Shown one piece after another: positions 25,149-34,352 of a DNA stretch of 64,000 nucleotides; positions within the stretch are counted from its first letter, which is position 1; every line of letters starts with the position of its first letter. Source of the DNA: Candidatus Microthrix subdominans (GTDB taxonomy: Bacteria > Actinomycetota > Acidimicrobiia > Acidimicrobiales > Microtrichaceae); NCBI GenBank assembly GCA_016719385.1, contig JADJZA010000001.1, forward strand, positions 1 through 64,000, in the 5' to 3' direction. The notes under the pieces were generated by a model, which was not told where the DNA came from, searched no databases, and worked only from the letters and a program-made list of their open reading frames with translations. Position numbers and translations under genes: made by a program.

Positions 25149-26111
25149 ATGGCCGCCTTGATCTGGTCCCTCCTCCTGATCGCGGTCGGCGTCGCCGCGC
25201 TGGCCTACAGCAGCGACTGGTTCGTCGACGGCGCCGCCGTGCTGGCCGACCGGTTGTCGGTCCCGCCGGTGGTGATCGGCACCCTGGTGATCGGGCTGGG
25301 CACGTCGCTGCCCGAGGTGTTCGTTTCCACGCTGGCGGCGGTCGACGGCGACCTCAACCTGGGCATCGGCAACATCGTCGGCTCCAACACCGCCAACCTC
25401 ACCGTGGTGTTGGGCGTCGCAGCGATGATCGGCGTGGTGCGCGTCGACTCCGAGATCGTGCGCCGAGAGGCCTTGCTGATGCTGGGCTCCTGCGTGCTGG
25501 TCGCCTTGCTGGCGTGGCGGAAGCTGACCCTCGTCGGCGGATTGATCCTGTTGGTCGGCCTGGCGGGATACCTGGCGCTCACGGCGGTGCAGGCGCGCCG
25601 CAGTCGCAACGACCGGCTGACCGCCGACGTCGAGGAGTACACCGAGAAGGAACGCCGGTACCCGATCTGGATGGAGGTGGGCCGCACGCTGATCGGGCTC
25701 GTCGGCACGGTTGCCGCCGCCCGGGCGCTGGTGGTCGGAGCGGTGGACCTGGCCGACCGGTTTGGCCTGTCGAGCGGGTTCGTCGGCCTGAGCATCGTGG
25801 CCCTCGGGACCTCGCTGCCAGAGCTGGCCGCCGCAATCCAGGCCGTGCGGCGCAGGGAGGACGAGCTGCTTCTCGGCAATCTGGTGGGCTCCAACCTGCT
25901 GAACAGCCTGCTGGTCGGCGGCCTGGTCGGGGTGATTGGCCAGGGCGTGGAGGTGACGAGTGCGGTGGTGCACCGGGGGATGGTGGTGATGCTGCTGAGC
26001 GTCGCGGTGGTGACCGTCCTGATGGTGACGCGCGCTCGGATCGGGCGGGCCGCTGGGGTGGCGCTGGCCTCCGCCTATGTCGTGTCCGTTGCAGTCCTGG
26101 CCCAGGGCTGA
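25149..26111 (+). CDS. Calcium/sodium antiporter (CaCA family, YrbG-like)
   Basis: 320 residues with about ten transmembrane helices in two inverted halves. Both alpha repeats show the signature: GLGTSLPEVFVSTLAA plus GNIVGSNTANL in the first half, and ALGTSLPELAAAIQAV plus GNLVGSNLLNSL in the second. The Glu of each GTSLPE binds the cation. Such inner membrane exchangers export Ca2+ (or similar cations) in exchange for Na+ or H+. The start ATG follows the tandem repeats by about 60 nt. Confidence 0.93.
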   Translation: MAALIWSLLLIAVGVAALAYSSDWFVDGAAVLADRLSVPPVVIGTLVIGLGTSLPEVFVSTLAAVDGDLNLGIGNIVGSNTANLTVVLGVAAMIGVVRVDSEIVRREALLMLGSCVLVALLAWRKLTLVGGLILLVGLAGYLALTAVQARRSRNDRLTADVEEYTEKERRYPIWMEVGRTLIGLVGTVAAARALVVGAVDLADRFGLSSGFVGLSIVALGTSLPELAAAIQAVRRREDELLLGNLVGSNLLNSLLVGGLVGVIGQGVEVTSAVVHRGMVVMLLSVAVVTVLMVTRARIGRAAGVALASAYVVSVAVLAQG

Positions 26112-26244
26112 TCGTCGACTCGATCGGCCACAATCCGGCGGTGATCCTTCGGTGCCACTGATGCCTGCCGGGTAACCCCGAGGGCGGTTGGCCGCTGCGA
26201 GGGGGCACACTGGGGTTCCACCTTCTGACACCTGCGAGGTATCG

Positions 26245-27432
26245 GTGTCCAGCCCCACCCCAAGCCAACCGCCCCCCCGTCCCCGGGACCGCCCCCACGG
26301 TCGATCCTTGCCGCACCGGCAGGCGACCGCTGGCCGCACCGCCACGGCACGGCGCCCCGGTCGCGCCCCTGACACGTCCGTTCCACCGAGCGTCGAACCA
26401 TCCGTTCGCCCGCCCGCCGACCCGGGCGCCCCACCAGCGGTTCACGTCGGACGGATCATCACCGCCACCGTCGACGACCTGACCGACCGGGAGATCGTCC
26501 TCAAGATGGTCGACGGACGTCCCGGCGTGGTCATGCGCCGCGATGTCGAGGACGCCGACGGCAAGGTGCCAGCGGTCGGCGACTCGATCGACGTCGCCCT
26601 GCTGGCCCGGGAAGACCCGCAGGGCAGGGTGGCCACCTCCCGCGGCTGGGCGGTGAAGCAGCGCGCCTGGCAACGGATCGACGCCGCCCGGTCCTCCGGC
26701 GCGGCCCTGCTCGTGACCGTCCTCAAGCAGGTGAAGGGCGGCCTGCTGGTCGACTTGGGCCTGCGGGCCTTTCTGCCCGCCTCTCAGGCATTCGAGGATC
26801 GCGGCGGAGAACTGTCCGAGCTGGTCGGCACCGAGGTGGAGGTGCGGGTGACCGAGGTCGACCGCGATCGCGACCGGGTGGTCGTGTCCCGCCGGGACGT
26901 GCTGCGCTCCCAGCGGCGGGCCGAGGAGCGCTCCGTCTTCGAACGTCTCGAGGTAGGGGCGACGGTCACCGGGCGGGTCGTGGCGATGACCGATTACGGC
27001 GCGCTGGTCGACCTGGCCGGCGCCCGAGGCCTGCTGCACCGCACCGAGATGTCCTGGAGCCGGGTGGCCAGCATGGAGGACCACGCCAAGCCGGGCCAAG
27101 AACTCGAGCTGGTCGTCATCGAGCTCAACCGTGCCAAGCGGCGCATCGGGTTGTCGTTGCGCCGGCTGGCCGACGACCCCCTTCCAACGCTGGAGGAGGG
27201 GACGGTCAGCGACGCCACGATCAGCCGGCTGGTCGATTACGGGGCGTTTGCCGAGCTGCCGTCGGGCCTGGAGGGGCTCGTGCACCTCAGCGAGATGGCC
27301 GAGGGGCGTGGGTTTCGGCCCGAGGAGCTGGTCGCCCCGGGGGAGCGGGTGCGGGTCATGGTGGTGGGGATCGACCGCAAGCGTCGCCGGCTGGACCTGT
27401 CGATGACCCGGGCGGCGATGGCCGCCCCGTAG
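26245..27432 (+). CDS. S1 RNA-binding domain protein (ribosomal protein S1-like)
   Basis: About 395 residues from GTG 26245, which follows GAGG; the open frame starts earlier at 26188. A Pro/Arg-rich disordered N-terminus of about 60 residues is followed by four S1 (OB-fold) domains: around residues 65-140, 155-230, 245-315 and 325-395. Typical blocks are KGGLLVDLGLRAFLPASQ, MTDYGALVDLAGARGLLHRTE and LVDYGAFAELPSGLEGLVHLSE. The fourth domain binds most like ribosomal S1. It could be the S1 protein itself or a second S1-like RNA-binding factor. It is short for the classical six-domain S1 but actinobacterial S1 has four domains. Confidence 0.88.
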   Translation: MSSPTPSQPPPRPRDRPHGRSLPHRQATAGRTATARRPGRAPDTSVPPSVEPSVRPPADPGAPPAVHVGRIITATVDDLTDREIVLKMVDGRPGVVMRRDVEDADGKVPAVGDSIDVALLAREDPQGRVATSRGWAVKQRAWQRIDAARSSGAALLVTVLKQVKGGLLVDLGLRAFLPASQAFEDRGGELSELVGTEVEVRVTEVDRDRDRVVVSRRDVLRSQRRAEERSVFERLEVGATVTGRVVAMTDYGALVDLAGARGLLHRTEMSWSRVASMEDHAKPGQELELVVIELNRAKRRIGLSLRRLADDPLPTLEEGTVSDATISRLVDYGAFAELPSGLEGLVHLSEMAEGRGFRPEELVAPGERVRVMVVGIDRKRRRLDLSMTRAAMAAP

Positions 27433-27491
27433 AATCGTCGGTCCCGATCACCCCGAACTCCCCCCCCGATCCTCTAGCCCAACCGGTCACG

Positions 27492-29159
27492 ATGATGGCG
27501 ACACGCATACGGCTGCGGCCTTGGCAGCACCAGGCGCTTGAGAAGTTCAACGCGTCCGAACGCGACGACTTCCTGGCCGTCGCCACGCCCGGCGCCGGCA
27601 AGACGACGTTCGCGCTGACCGCCGCCAGCCAGTACCTGGCCGGCACCCGGGGTCGTCGGCTGGTCGTCGTGGCGCCCACCCAACATCTGAAGACCCAATG
27701 GTCCGATGCAGCGGCCCGCTTCGGGCTGCACCTCGACCCCGCCTGGTCCGCCCGGGAAGGCACCCTGCCGGGCGACGTGCACGGCATCGTCACCACCTAT
27801 CAGCAGGTGGCCACCAGCTCGGTTGAGCTGTCCCGGCTGGCCGCCGGGGCATTCGTCATCTTCGACGAGGTGCACCACGCCGGCGATGATCGGGCCTGGG
27901 GCACGGCGATCATGGCTGCGTTTGCCAACGCCGGACGTCGGCTGTCGTTGTCGGGCACGCCGTTCCGCTCCGACGTCACCCCGATCCCGTTCGTCACCTA
28001 CCACCTCGACGAGGCCCAACCCGACTTCGAGTATGGCTACGGCGACGCCCTGGCCGACCGCGGCGTGGTGCGGCCGCTGTTCTTCCCGCGCATCGGTGGG
28101 TTTATGGAGTGGGTCGCCCCCGACGGCGCCCAGGTGGCTGCCACCTTTGAGGACGACCTGACCCGCGACCTGGCCAACCAGCGGCTGCGCACCGCCCTGT
28201 CGTTGGAGGGCGAGTGGATGTCGACCGTGTTGGCGCAGGCCAACGAGCGGCTCCAGACGTTGCGCCAGGTGCATCCCGAGGCGGGCGGGTTGGTGATCGC
28301 GATGGACCAGGCGCACGCCACCGGCATCGCCGAACTGCTGCGTAAGCTGGGCACCCGGGCGGTTGTCGCGGTGTCGGACGACCCCGGTGCCTCGGACCGC
28401 ATCGCCCGGTTCTCCGAGAGCAGCGAGCCGTGGATCGTGGCGGTGCGGATGGTGTCCGAGGGCGTCGACATCCCCCGGCTGCGGATCGGGGTCTACGCCA
28501 CCAATACGTCGACCGAGCTCTTCTTCAGGCAGGCGATGGGTCGCCTGGTGCGCTGGACGCGCGGCGTGCCCCGCCAGCGGGCCTGGTGCTTCCTGCCCGA
28601 CGACCCTCGCCTGCGCTCCCACGCCGACTCGCTTGCCACACAGCGCCGCCACAGCCTGGCGAAGCGGCGCCGGGACGATGACGACGAGCGCGGCGACGAG
28701 CCGGCCTTTGATTCGCCCGACGGCGCAGACGAGGCCGATCAGATGTCGCTGTTCGCCGTGATCGGTGCGGTGGCCCAGCACGAACCGGCCGAGTCGGAGG
28801 GCGTGTTCGCCGACGACGGCGACGACGATGATGACGGCCTCGACGACGACCGTGGGGTCGACCTGGAGCTGGTGGCGCCGCCGACGCCGGACGGGCGGGT
28901 TCGGGCGCAGCCGGTACCCGGCGAAGCCCAGGGGGCGGACGCGAAGCCTCAGCTGACCGCCCGCCAGCGGCGCAGCGAGCTGCGCGACCGCAACGCCTCC
29001 CTGGCGCGCGACCTTGCCAGGCGCGCCAACATGACCCACGCCCAGGTCAACCGGGAGCTCAACCGCTTGTCGGGGGTGACCCGCATTTCCGAGGCGACCG
29101 AGGCCCAGTTGCAGCGCCGTCTGGACGAGGCCAACCGCTGGAGCCGTCGGGTGCGTTAA
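27492..29159 (+). CDS. Superfamily 2 DEAD/DEAH helicase
   Basis: 555 residues. N-terminal Q-like RPWQHQAL, Walker A TPGAGKTT at about residues 33-40, Walker B DEVHH near residue 125, motif III SGTPFR, motif V near MVSEGVDIPRL and motif VI QAMGRLVRW. So both RecA-like lobes are present, similar to the helicase core of restriction-type and XPB-like enzymes. Between the helicase core and a C-terminal helical stretch lies a very acidic insert (residues about 395-455, long Asp runs). A C-terminal domain of about 80 residues carries RRSELRDRNASLARDLAR. Its stop overlaps the stop of the convergent nuclease-fold gene, so the genes form a compact group. Confidence 0.9.
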   Translation: MMATRIRLRPWQHQALEKFNASERDDFLAVATPGAGKTTFALTAASQYLAGTRGRRLVVVAPTQHLKTQWSDAAARFGLHLDPAWSAREGTLPGDVHGIVTTYQQVATSSVELSRLAAGAFVIFDEVHHAGDDRAWGTAIMAAFANAGRRLSLSGTPFRSDVTPIPFVTYHLDEAQPDFEYGYGDALADRGVVRPLFFPRIGGFMEWVAPDGAQVAATFEDDLTRDLANQRLRTALSLEGEWMSTVLAQANERLQTLRQVHPEAGGLVIAMDQAHATGIAELLRKLGTRAVVAVSDDPGASDRIARFSESSEPWIVAVRMVSEGVDIPRLRIGVYATNTSTELFFRQAMGRLVRWTRGVPRQRAWCFLPDDPRLRSHADSLATQRRHSLAKRRRDDDDERGDEPAFDSPDGADEADQMSLFAVIGAVAQHEPAESEGVFADDGDDDDDGLDDDRGVDLELVAPPTPDGRVRAQPVPGEAQGADAKPQLTARQRRSELRDRNASLARDLARRANMTHAQVNRELNRLSGVTRISEATEAQLQRRLDEANRWSRRVR

Positions 29160-30079
29160 ACGGGAAGGTCGAGCGCGGCTTGGGGGCATACCGCCCGCCG
29201 GGCGCAGTAGCCGCAGTGGCGGCCCGGGGTGAGGTTGATGGCGTCGCCGAGCGACCGGCCGACGGCGACTGTTGCGGCCGTGATGATTGCGGCCACGCCG
29301 CCGTCGAGCAGCGCAGGGGTGACGCGGTGGGTGCGGCGTCGGCCCTGACGCAGGTCGCAGACGATCACCCGGGTGGGCTCCACCCCAAACCGGGTTGCAT
29401 GCAGCACGGCCAGCCAGCCGGCCTCGGCGCGTTCGACGGCGACGTCGAGCGGGCCGTCGAGCAGGCGGATCAGCCCCAGGTCGGTGGCCCGGCGGTGATC
29501 CGCGGTTGCCCCCTCCAACCGAGCGGACACGAGCAGCGGGGTGTGGGGCACCTTCCACTCGAAGCGGCCGGGGGGCGACTCCCAGGCCAGGCCGGCGACC
29601 TGGCCCACCCCGACGGTGGCGACGGCTGCGGCCAGCCAGGTGGCCGCCTCCGCGCGCACGGCGCTGAGGCCGCCCGGGGGGAGCTCTGCCAGCCACTCGC
29701 CCAGGCTGCGCCCGGCCTGGGCGGCCTCGGCGCGGTCGAGGGCCCGGTTGGGCCGGTAGCCGACGGCTGGCAGCTCGGCCAGGGCTTCGAGCCCCAACGT
29801 CCGACGGGCGAAGCGGGCACTCCAGGCGAACGGCTCGGACTCGAAACCGGGGCAGCGGCGATGGTTGGCCAGCCCGAAGGTATCCACATCCACCCGTGGA
29901 GGGGCGCCGTCGCCCAGCCGGGCGGCGATGGGGGAGAGGGCATCGACCAGCCGGGTGCGCCAACTCCAGTCGACCGCCGCCGGGACCGGGCGGGTAGCGC
30001 CGCGATCATCGGCGGCCTCGGAGGCTGGGCTCATCGGCTCTGGGCTCGTCGGCTCTGGGGCAGTCGGCTCTGGGCTCAT
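29156..30079 (-). CDS. Cas4/AddB-like Fe-S nuclease-fold protein, active site not evident
   Basis: 307 residues from ATG 30079 (the ATGA overlaps the stop of the upstream gene). After a Ser/Pro/Glu-rich low-complexity N-terminus comes a fold with an isolated Cys in NHRRCPGF and, at the C-terminus, CGYCARRAVCP. One early Cys plus a C-x2-C-x5-C end is the four-Cys 4Fe-4S pattern of Cas4 and AddB-type PD-(D/E)xK nucleases. I cannot find the ExK catalytic motif: the expected region reads RVIVCDLRQGRRR. It may be an inactive partner of the next gene. Family assignment is by pattern, not by search. Confidence 0.6.
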   Translation of the reverse strand: MSPEPTAPEPTSPEPMSPASEAADDRGATRPVPAAVDWSWRTRLVDALSPIAARLGDGAPPRVDVDTFGLANHRRCPGFESEPFAWSARFARRTLGLEALAELPAVGYRPNRALDRAEAAQAGRSLGEWLAELPPGGLSAVRAEAATWLAAAVATVGVGQVAGLAWESPPGRFEWKVPHTPLLVSARLEGATADHRRATDLGLIRLLDGPLDVAVERAEAGWLAVLHATRFGVEPTRVIVCDLRQGRRRTHRVTPALLDGGVAAIITAATVAVGRSLGDAINLTPGRHCGYCARRAVCPQAALDLPV

Positions 30080-31050
30080 CGCATGTCGCCCTTCCGCTGG
30101 GCCGACGGGTTGGCCGAGGGACAGATCGCCGCGTCGGGGCACCAGCCGCAGTGGGCGCCGGGCGTCTCCTCCGGCGTCTCGCCCCGGGCGAGCGAGCCGA
30201 GGACGTCGAGGGCGTGGGCCACCCGGCGGGCAGCGCTCTCGAGCACCTCGATCGTCACCGGCGGCAACTCAACCCAGCCGGTCCCCGGGCTCCAGTGCAA
30301 CACCGCTGCGGGGGCCAGGCCGTCGCGCAGCCCAATGCCCAGGGCATAGAGGTTGAGGTCGAAGCTGTGATCGTGGGCGAGGGCGGTCGCCTTCACCTCG
30401 ATCAGCGCAGGGGGCAGGCGGGCGGCCGGGCCGCCCAGCTCGACGTCGGGCCGCATGGTGATGACGACGTCGCCGTCGGCCAGCGCCACCGCTGCGGTGC
30501 TCTGGCTGCGGGGCCACCACCGTGCGCCGCCGCCCTCGCCGTCGGCGTCCCACTGGAGGTCCATCCAGTCGGCGCGCAGCCGGGCGGCCAGCTCGACGCA
30601 GTCCTCGTCGAAGCCCGTCCGCTCCGAGTCGTCCAGGTCGGCAACCGCTTCCAGTTCGTTGTGTTCACTTCGCGCCTCCCAGGCATCGAGGACGATCTGC
30701 GCGGCGGGCTCGTTGAGTGCGCCGCCGGCGAGCACGTGGGCGACCAGCACATCGGCCGCCACCCCGCGACGTCGCGTGCGCTGCGCGTCGGGGGAGCCGG
30801 CCTCGAAACCGATGCTGCGCCTGGCGGCGGCGAAGCGGGCGCAGCGGATCGCATCGGCGATCGCCGACTTGGGGGCGCGCAGCGGCAGCGAACCGGCGGG
30901 CACCCCGGCGACGGCGGTGCGGGCCGCCCCCTCGAGCAGGTGACGCAGCTCGTCGAGCGGGGCGCCCCTCACCGGCGGGGGCGGATGCGTCGCCAGCTCT
31001 TCGAGGATGGCGACGAGCGGGCGCAACGTCGTCTGCGGGCTGGCTGCCAT
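30076..31050 (-). CDS. Cas4/AddB-like PD-(D/E)xK nuclease with Fe-S Cys cluster
   Basis: 324 residues from ATG 31050. An early Cys (AIRCARFAA) and a C-terminal CGWCPDAAICP give the 4Fe-4S ligand pattern of Cas4/AddB/RecB-type nucleases. The catalytic core is visible as RPDVELGG followed by ALIEVKATAL (D-x13-ExK). It is therefore probably an active DNA exonuclease or endonuclease. It is upstream of, and overlaps by ATGA, a related gene lacking the ExK, and both are convergent with the SF2 helicase. The three together look like a DNA end-processing or defence module, which is inference. Confidence 0.7.
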   Translation of the reverse strand: MAASPQTTLRPLVAILEELATHPPPPVRGAPLDELRHLLEGAARTAVAGVPAGSLPLRAPKSAIADAIRCARFAAARRSIGFEAGSPDAQRTRRRGVAADVLVAHVLAGGALNEPAAQIVLDAWEARSEHNELEAVADLDDSERTGFDEDCVELAARLRADWMDLQWDADGEGGGARWWPRSQSTAAVALADGDVVITMRPDVELGGPAARLPPALIEVKATALAHDHSFDLNLYALGIGLRDGLAPAAVLHWSPGTGWVELPPVTIEVLESAARRVAHALDVLGSLARGETPEETPGAHCGWCPDAAICPSANPSAQRKGDMR

Positions 31051-31110
31051 GGCACTCACCGTAACGGGGCAGGGCCGGGCCGGAGCGGGTGGACGATCCG
31101 CACGCGGCGG

Positions 31111-31116
31111 TAGGGT
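31111..31116 (+). promoter_or_regulatory. -10 element TAGGGT for a leaderless MFS gene
   Basis: TAGGGT sits 9 nt before the ATG at 31126, with no ribosome site between, which implies that transcription begins at or next to the start codon. The -35 is not clear. The same hexamer occurs in candidate promoters for rpsL and rplC. Confidence 0.45.
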
Positions 31117-31125
31117 CCGGCGCTC

Positions 31126-32787
31126 ATGTCTGCCCCACCCCCCGAGCAGTACCGTTCCCGTCGCGCCCACCGGGCCGCCCGCCGCGTCGAGACCGACGCC
31201 GAGTTCGACCCGATGGTGGGGCACCCCCATCGTCGCCGGGTGCTGTGGGTGGCCAACCAGTCGCTGGTGCTGGTCGTCGTAGCGGTGAGCAGCCTCAACG
31301 TGGCCATCCCCAGCCTGATCCGCGACCTCAACCCGTCGCCGTCGGCGCTGCTGTGGATCGTCGACATCTATCCGCTGGTGTTCGCCGGTTTCCTGCTGCC
31401 GGCCGGCGCGCTCGGCGACCGCTTCGGGCGTCGGCGGGCGTTGTTGTTCGGGCTGGTCGTCTTTGGGGCGGCCACCCTGGCCGCGTCCCTCGCCGCCACT
31501 CCGGCGCCGCTGATCGTCTGCCGCGGCATCATGGGCTTCGGTGCCGCCTTCGTCATGCCATCCACCCTCTCGGTGATCACCTCGGTGTTCCCGCCGCGCG
31601 AGCGGGCCAAGGCGATCGCCTCCTGGGCCGGGTTTGCCGGCGCCGGCGGTGCGTTGGGCCCGCTGCTGTCCGGGGTGGTGTTGCAGGCCTACTCCTGGCA
31701 CGCGGTGTTCCTGATCAGCTTTCCGATCGTTGCGGTTGCGGTGGTTGCGGTGGTGCTGGTCGTGCCCGAGAGTCGGGACCCGCACGGCACCCCGCTGGAT
31801 CCGGGCGGCGCCGTTCTGTCGATGCTGACGTTGGGCCTGTTGCTGTTCGGCATCATCGAGGGCCCGGAACACGGCTGGGCCAGCCCGCTGGTGGTTGGCA
31901 CCCTGGTCGGCGCCGTGGTGGCCGGAACCCTGTTCGTGCGCTACGAGCTGCGTGTGGAGCACCCGATGTTGGACCCCAGGTTTTTCCGGATCCGGGCGTT
32001 CTCGGTATCGGCGCTGACGATCACGGCGGGCTTCTTCGCCATGTTTGGCATGTTCTTCATCCTGTCGCAGTACTTCCAGTTCGTGCTCGGCTACTCGCCC
32101 CTGCTGGCGGGCATCGCCCAGCTGCCGTCCGCGATCGTCATGGTCGTTCTGTCGCCGAGAAGCCCGGCAGCGGTGGCTCGGATCGGGGTGCGCAAGACCG
32201 TGTTTGTCGGCATGGTGTCGATGGTGGCGGGTCTGTTGGTGTTCGCCCAGGTCGGCCCGTCGACCCCCTACATGGTGGCGATGGTGGCCCTGGTGTTGAC
32301 GGCGACCGGCATGGCGCTGACGATGCCGTCGACCACCGCCGGGCTGGTCGGCTCGCTGCCCGCCGGCAAGGCCGGAGTCGGGTCGGCGGTCAACGACACC
32401 ACCCGCGAGGTGGGTGGGGCGCTGGGCATTGCCGTGATGGGCTCGGTGCTGACGTCGGTGTACCGGGAGTCGCTGAGCCTGCCCGCCCAGCTGCCCGCCG
32501 CAGCTGCCGACGCCGCCCGTCGCTCGATCGGGGCGGCGCTCGAGGTGGCCGGACGTGCCCCCGGTGCGCTTGGCGATCCGCTGGCGCAGGGCGCCCGCGC
32601 CTCGTTTGCCCAGGGGGCATCGACCGCGTTCTACGTCGCGGCGGCCGTGATGGGTCTGGTCGCCGTGTTCATCTGGTTCCGGGCCACCGACGACACCGCC
32701 GCTGCGGCCGGGTTCCACGACCGGGCTCAGCAGGTGGCGGTGCCCCCGGGCGCGTCGAAGGACGTCACGGGCGCACCGTTGACGTAG
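31126..32787 (+). CDS. MFS exporter, DHA2-type (EmrB/QacA-like)
   Basis: 553 residues. A basic/Pro-rich cytoplasmic N-terminus of about 40 residues is followed by about 14 helices. Motif A is ALGDRFGRRRAL and motif C GFAGAGGALGPLLSGV. An insert around residues 440-490 contains Ala/Pro-rich SLPAQLPAAAADAARRS. By family it is a proton-coupled exporter of toxic compounds or small metabolites; substrate unknown. The gene starts 9 nt after a -10-like TAGGGT. Its last 61 nt overlap the 3' end of the convergent TPR gene. Confidence 0.88.
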   Translation: MSAPPPEQYRSRRAHRAARRVETDAEFDPMVGHPHRRRVLWVANQSLVLVVVAVSSLNVAIPSLIRDLNPSPSALLWIVDIYPLVFAGFLLPAGALGDRFGRRRALLFGLVVFGAATLAASLAATPAPLIVCRGIMGFGAAFVMPSTLSVITSVFPPRERAKAIASWAGFAGAGGALGPLLSGVVLQAYSWHAVFLISFPIVAVAVVAVVLVVPESRDPHGTPLDPGGAVLSMLTLGLLLFGIIEGPEHGWASPLVVGTLVGAVVAGTLFVRYELRVEHPMLDPRFFRIRAFSVSALTITAGFFAMFGMFFILSQYFQFVLGYSPLLAGIAQLPSAIVMVVLSPRSPAAVARIGVRKTVFVGMVSMVAGLLVFAQVGPSTPYMVAMVALVLTATGMALTMPSTTAGLVGSLPAGKAGVGSAVNDTTREVGGALGIAVMGSVLTSVYRESLSLPAQLPAAAADAARRSIGAALEVAGRAPGALGDPLAQGARASFAQGASTAFYVAAAVMGLVAVFIWFRATDDTAAAAGFHDRAQQVAVPPGASKDVTGAPLT

Positions 32788-34352
32788 ACGTCATAGCGGA
32801 ACGCAACCGGGGTGCAACGCGGTTGGAGCGACGCACTGCCCGAGAGCGTGCCGGAGCCACCGACGGTGGAGAACCGGGCCAATTCGGCGCGTTGGACAAA
32901 CGCCGCCCCAGGTGCCGGTTGCTCAAACACGTACAACGACACTGCGCTGTCGGGGGGCAGCTCGGCATAGCCGAGCTCGATCGACAGCGTGGCCCGGTCG
33001 TTCCCATCCGGCGCGCCCTGCCCGGGCGCGTCCTGGTCGAAATTGGACGACTCCAGCGTGAAGGAGCCGCCCTCGGGTGCTGGTTCGGCGAGGTCGCCGA
33101 ACACCAGCCGCGCCTCGCCGGCGGCCAGGAGCGCTCGAACTTCGTCGGTCCCGTCGGAGTGTTGGGGTACGGCCAGGTCGACCTGTTCGAGCAGCGTGAA
33201 CAGGTCGGCGGCCAGCTGTCGGGCCTCGGCTGAGTCCTCGGCCGGCCCGAGCAGCTTCACCCCGGCGGCGAGCTGGTCGACGGCCTCGTCGGTGTTGCCC
33301 CTCGCCAGTTCGGCGGCGGCCAGGCTGAGGTACGCCTCCGGCGCCCGGTCATTGACCTCAAGCGCCTGGCGCATCCGTCGAGCGGACCAATCGAAGTCGT
33401 CGTCGTAGAACCTGTAGAGGCCGGACAGGAACAAGCTGGTGAAGTCCTGCTCGTTGCTCAGCGACACCGCTGTCTCGGCGTCGGCTTGGGCCTGGTCGGC
33501 CTCCGGGGTGTTGGCGTCGATGACCGCCAGCGTCTCGAGGAAGTCGGGGTTCGTGATGAGGAACGAGGCGACCGAGCGGCCGTTGTAAGCGGCGACGAAG
33601 TCGGGGTCGGCAGCGATGGCCCGGTCGAACGCCGCAGTGGCCTTGTCGTGCTCGCCGAATGCAGCGTGGGTGGCCCCAACGGCCGCGGCGTCGATCGCCG
33701 CCGTCGGCGTGCTCGGAATGTCTTTTGCGTGGATCCACAGCGCCCACCCGGCCACGTAGACGGCCAGAATCAGGCCGGGCACCAGCACCGGCGGCCGTGT
33801 GCGCCGGTTCAGCACCAGCGTGAAGCCGACGAGAAACAGGGCCACCCCGAGGGTGGTGAGCACGGTCTCGTACTGGGACGTGCGGTTGTTGTAGCCCACG
33901 CGGGTCTCGGCCAGCGCCTTGCGCCGCAGCCGGTCCCGCTCGGCTCGCAGGGTCAACCGGCGCCGCAGCTCATCCCGCCGGCCGGCGTCGAGCCCGGCAG
34001 CGGCGTCGCCGGAGGCCAGGTCCCGATCGACCTCGCCCACGTCGGACGGTAAGCCGACCGGGTCGAAGCCGGCGTCTCCTTCGAGGGCGTCCGCCTCGGC
34101 GTCGAGGTCGGTCTCAAGGCCGTCGAGCGACCCCTTGGAGATGTTGGCGCTCATCGACTCCGCCGCTGCCCGGGTGGTCTCTCGGGCGTAGTAGGACTCC
34201 CTGTTGCCCGAGTCGACCCGCAGGACCCCGATCCAGGCGCCCAGCAGGCCCAGCACCGCCAACACCACCGCCACGCGACGTTTGTAGGGGTCCGACTCCG
34301 ACAGTTCATCGCGCTCGTCGGGGGTGCGGTCGTCAAGCTTGCGGTCGTTCAC
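32727..34352 (-). CDS. Membrane-anchored TPR protein
   Basis: 541 residues. One transmembrane segment near residue 30, an external coiled-coil-like region with RRDELRRRLTLRAERDRLRR, then two more helices around residues 165-210, and a soluble C-terminal half. That half holds tetratricopeptide repeats: GEHDKATAAFDRAIAADPDFVAAYNG, DWSARRMRQALEVNDRAPEAYLSLAAAEL and the next ELARGNTDEAVDQLAAG. A C-terminal domain of about 130 residues is beta-rich. It is coupled by ATGA with the following membrane gene (34349), which shares the helix-loop-two-helix layout at its N-terminus. It probably scaffolds a membrane complex; the partner is unknown. Confidence 0.75.
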   Translation of the reverse strand: MNDRKLDDRTPDERDELSESDPYKRRVAVVLAVLGLLGAWIGVLRVDSGNRESYYARETTRAAAESMSANISKGSLDGLETDLDAEADALEGDAGFDPVGLPSDVGEVDRDLASGDAAAGLDAGRRDELRRRLTLRAERDRLRRKALAETRVGYNNRTSQYETVLTTLGVALFLVGFTLVLNRRTRPPVLVPGLILAVYVAGWALWIHAKDIPSTPTAAIDAAAVGATHAAFGEHDKATAAFDRAIAADPDFVAAYNGRSVASFLITNPDFLETLAVIDANTPEADQAQADAETAVSLSNEQDFTSLFLSGLYRFYDDDFDWSARRMRQALEVNDRAPEAYLSLAAAELARGNTDEAVDQLAAGVKLLGPAEDSAEARQLAADLFTLLEQVDLAVPQHSDGTDEVRALLAAGEARLVFGDLAEPAPEGGSFTLESSNFDQDAPGQGAPDGNDRATLSIELGYAELPPDSAVSLYVFEQPAPGAAFVQRAELARFSTVGGSGTLSGSASLQPRCTPVAFRYDVYVNGAPVTSFDAPGGTATC

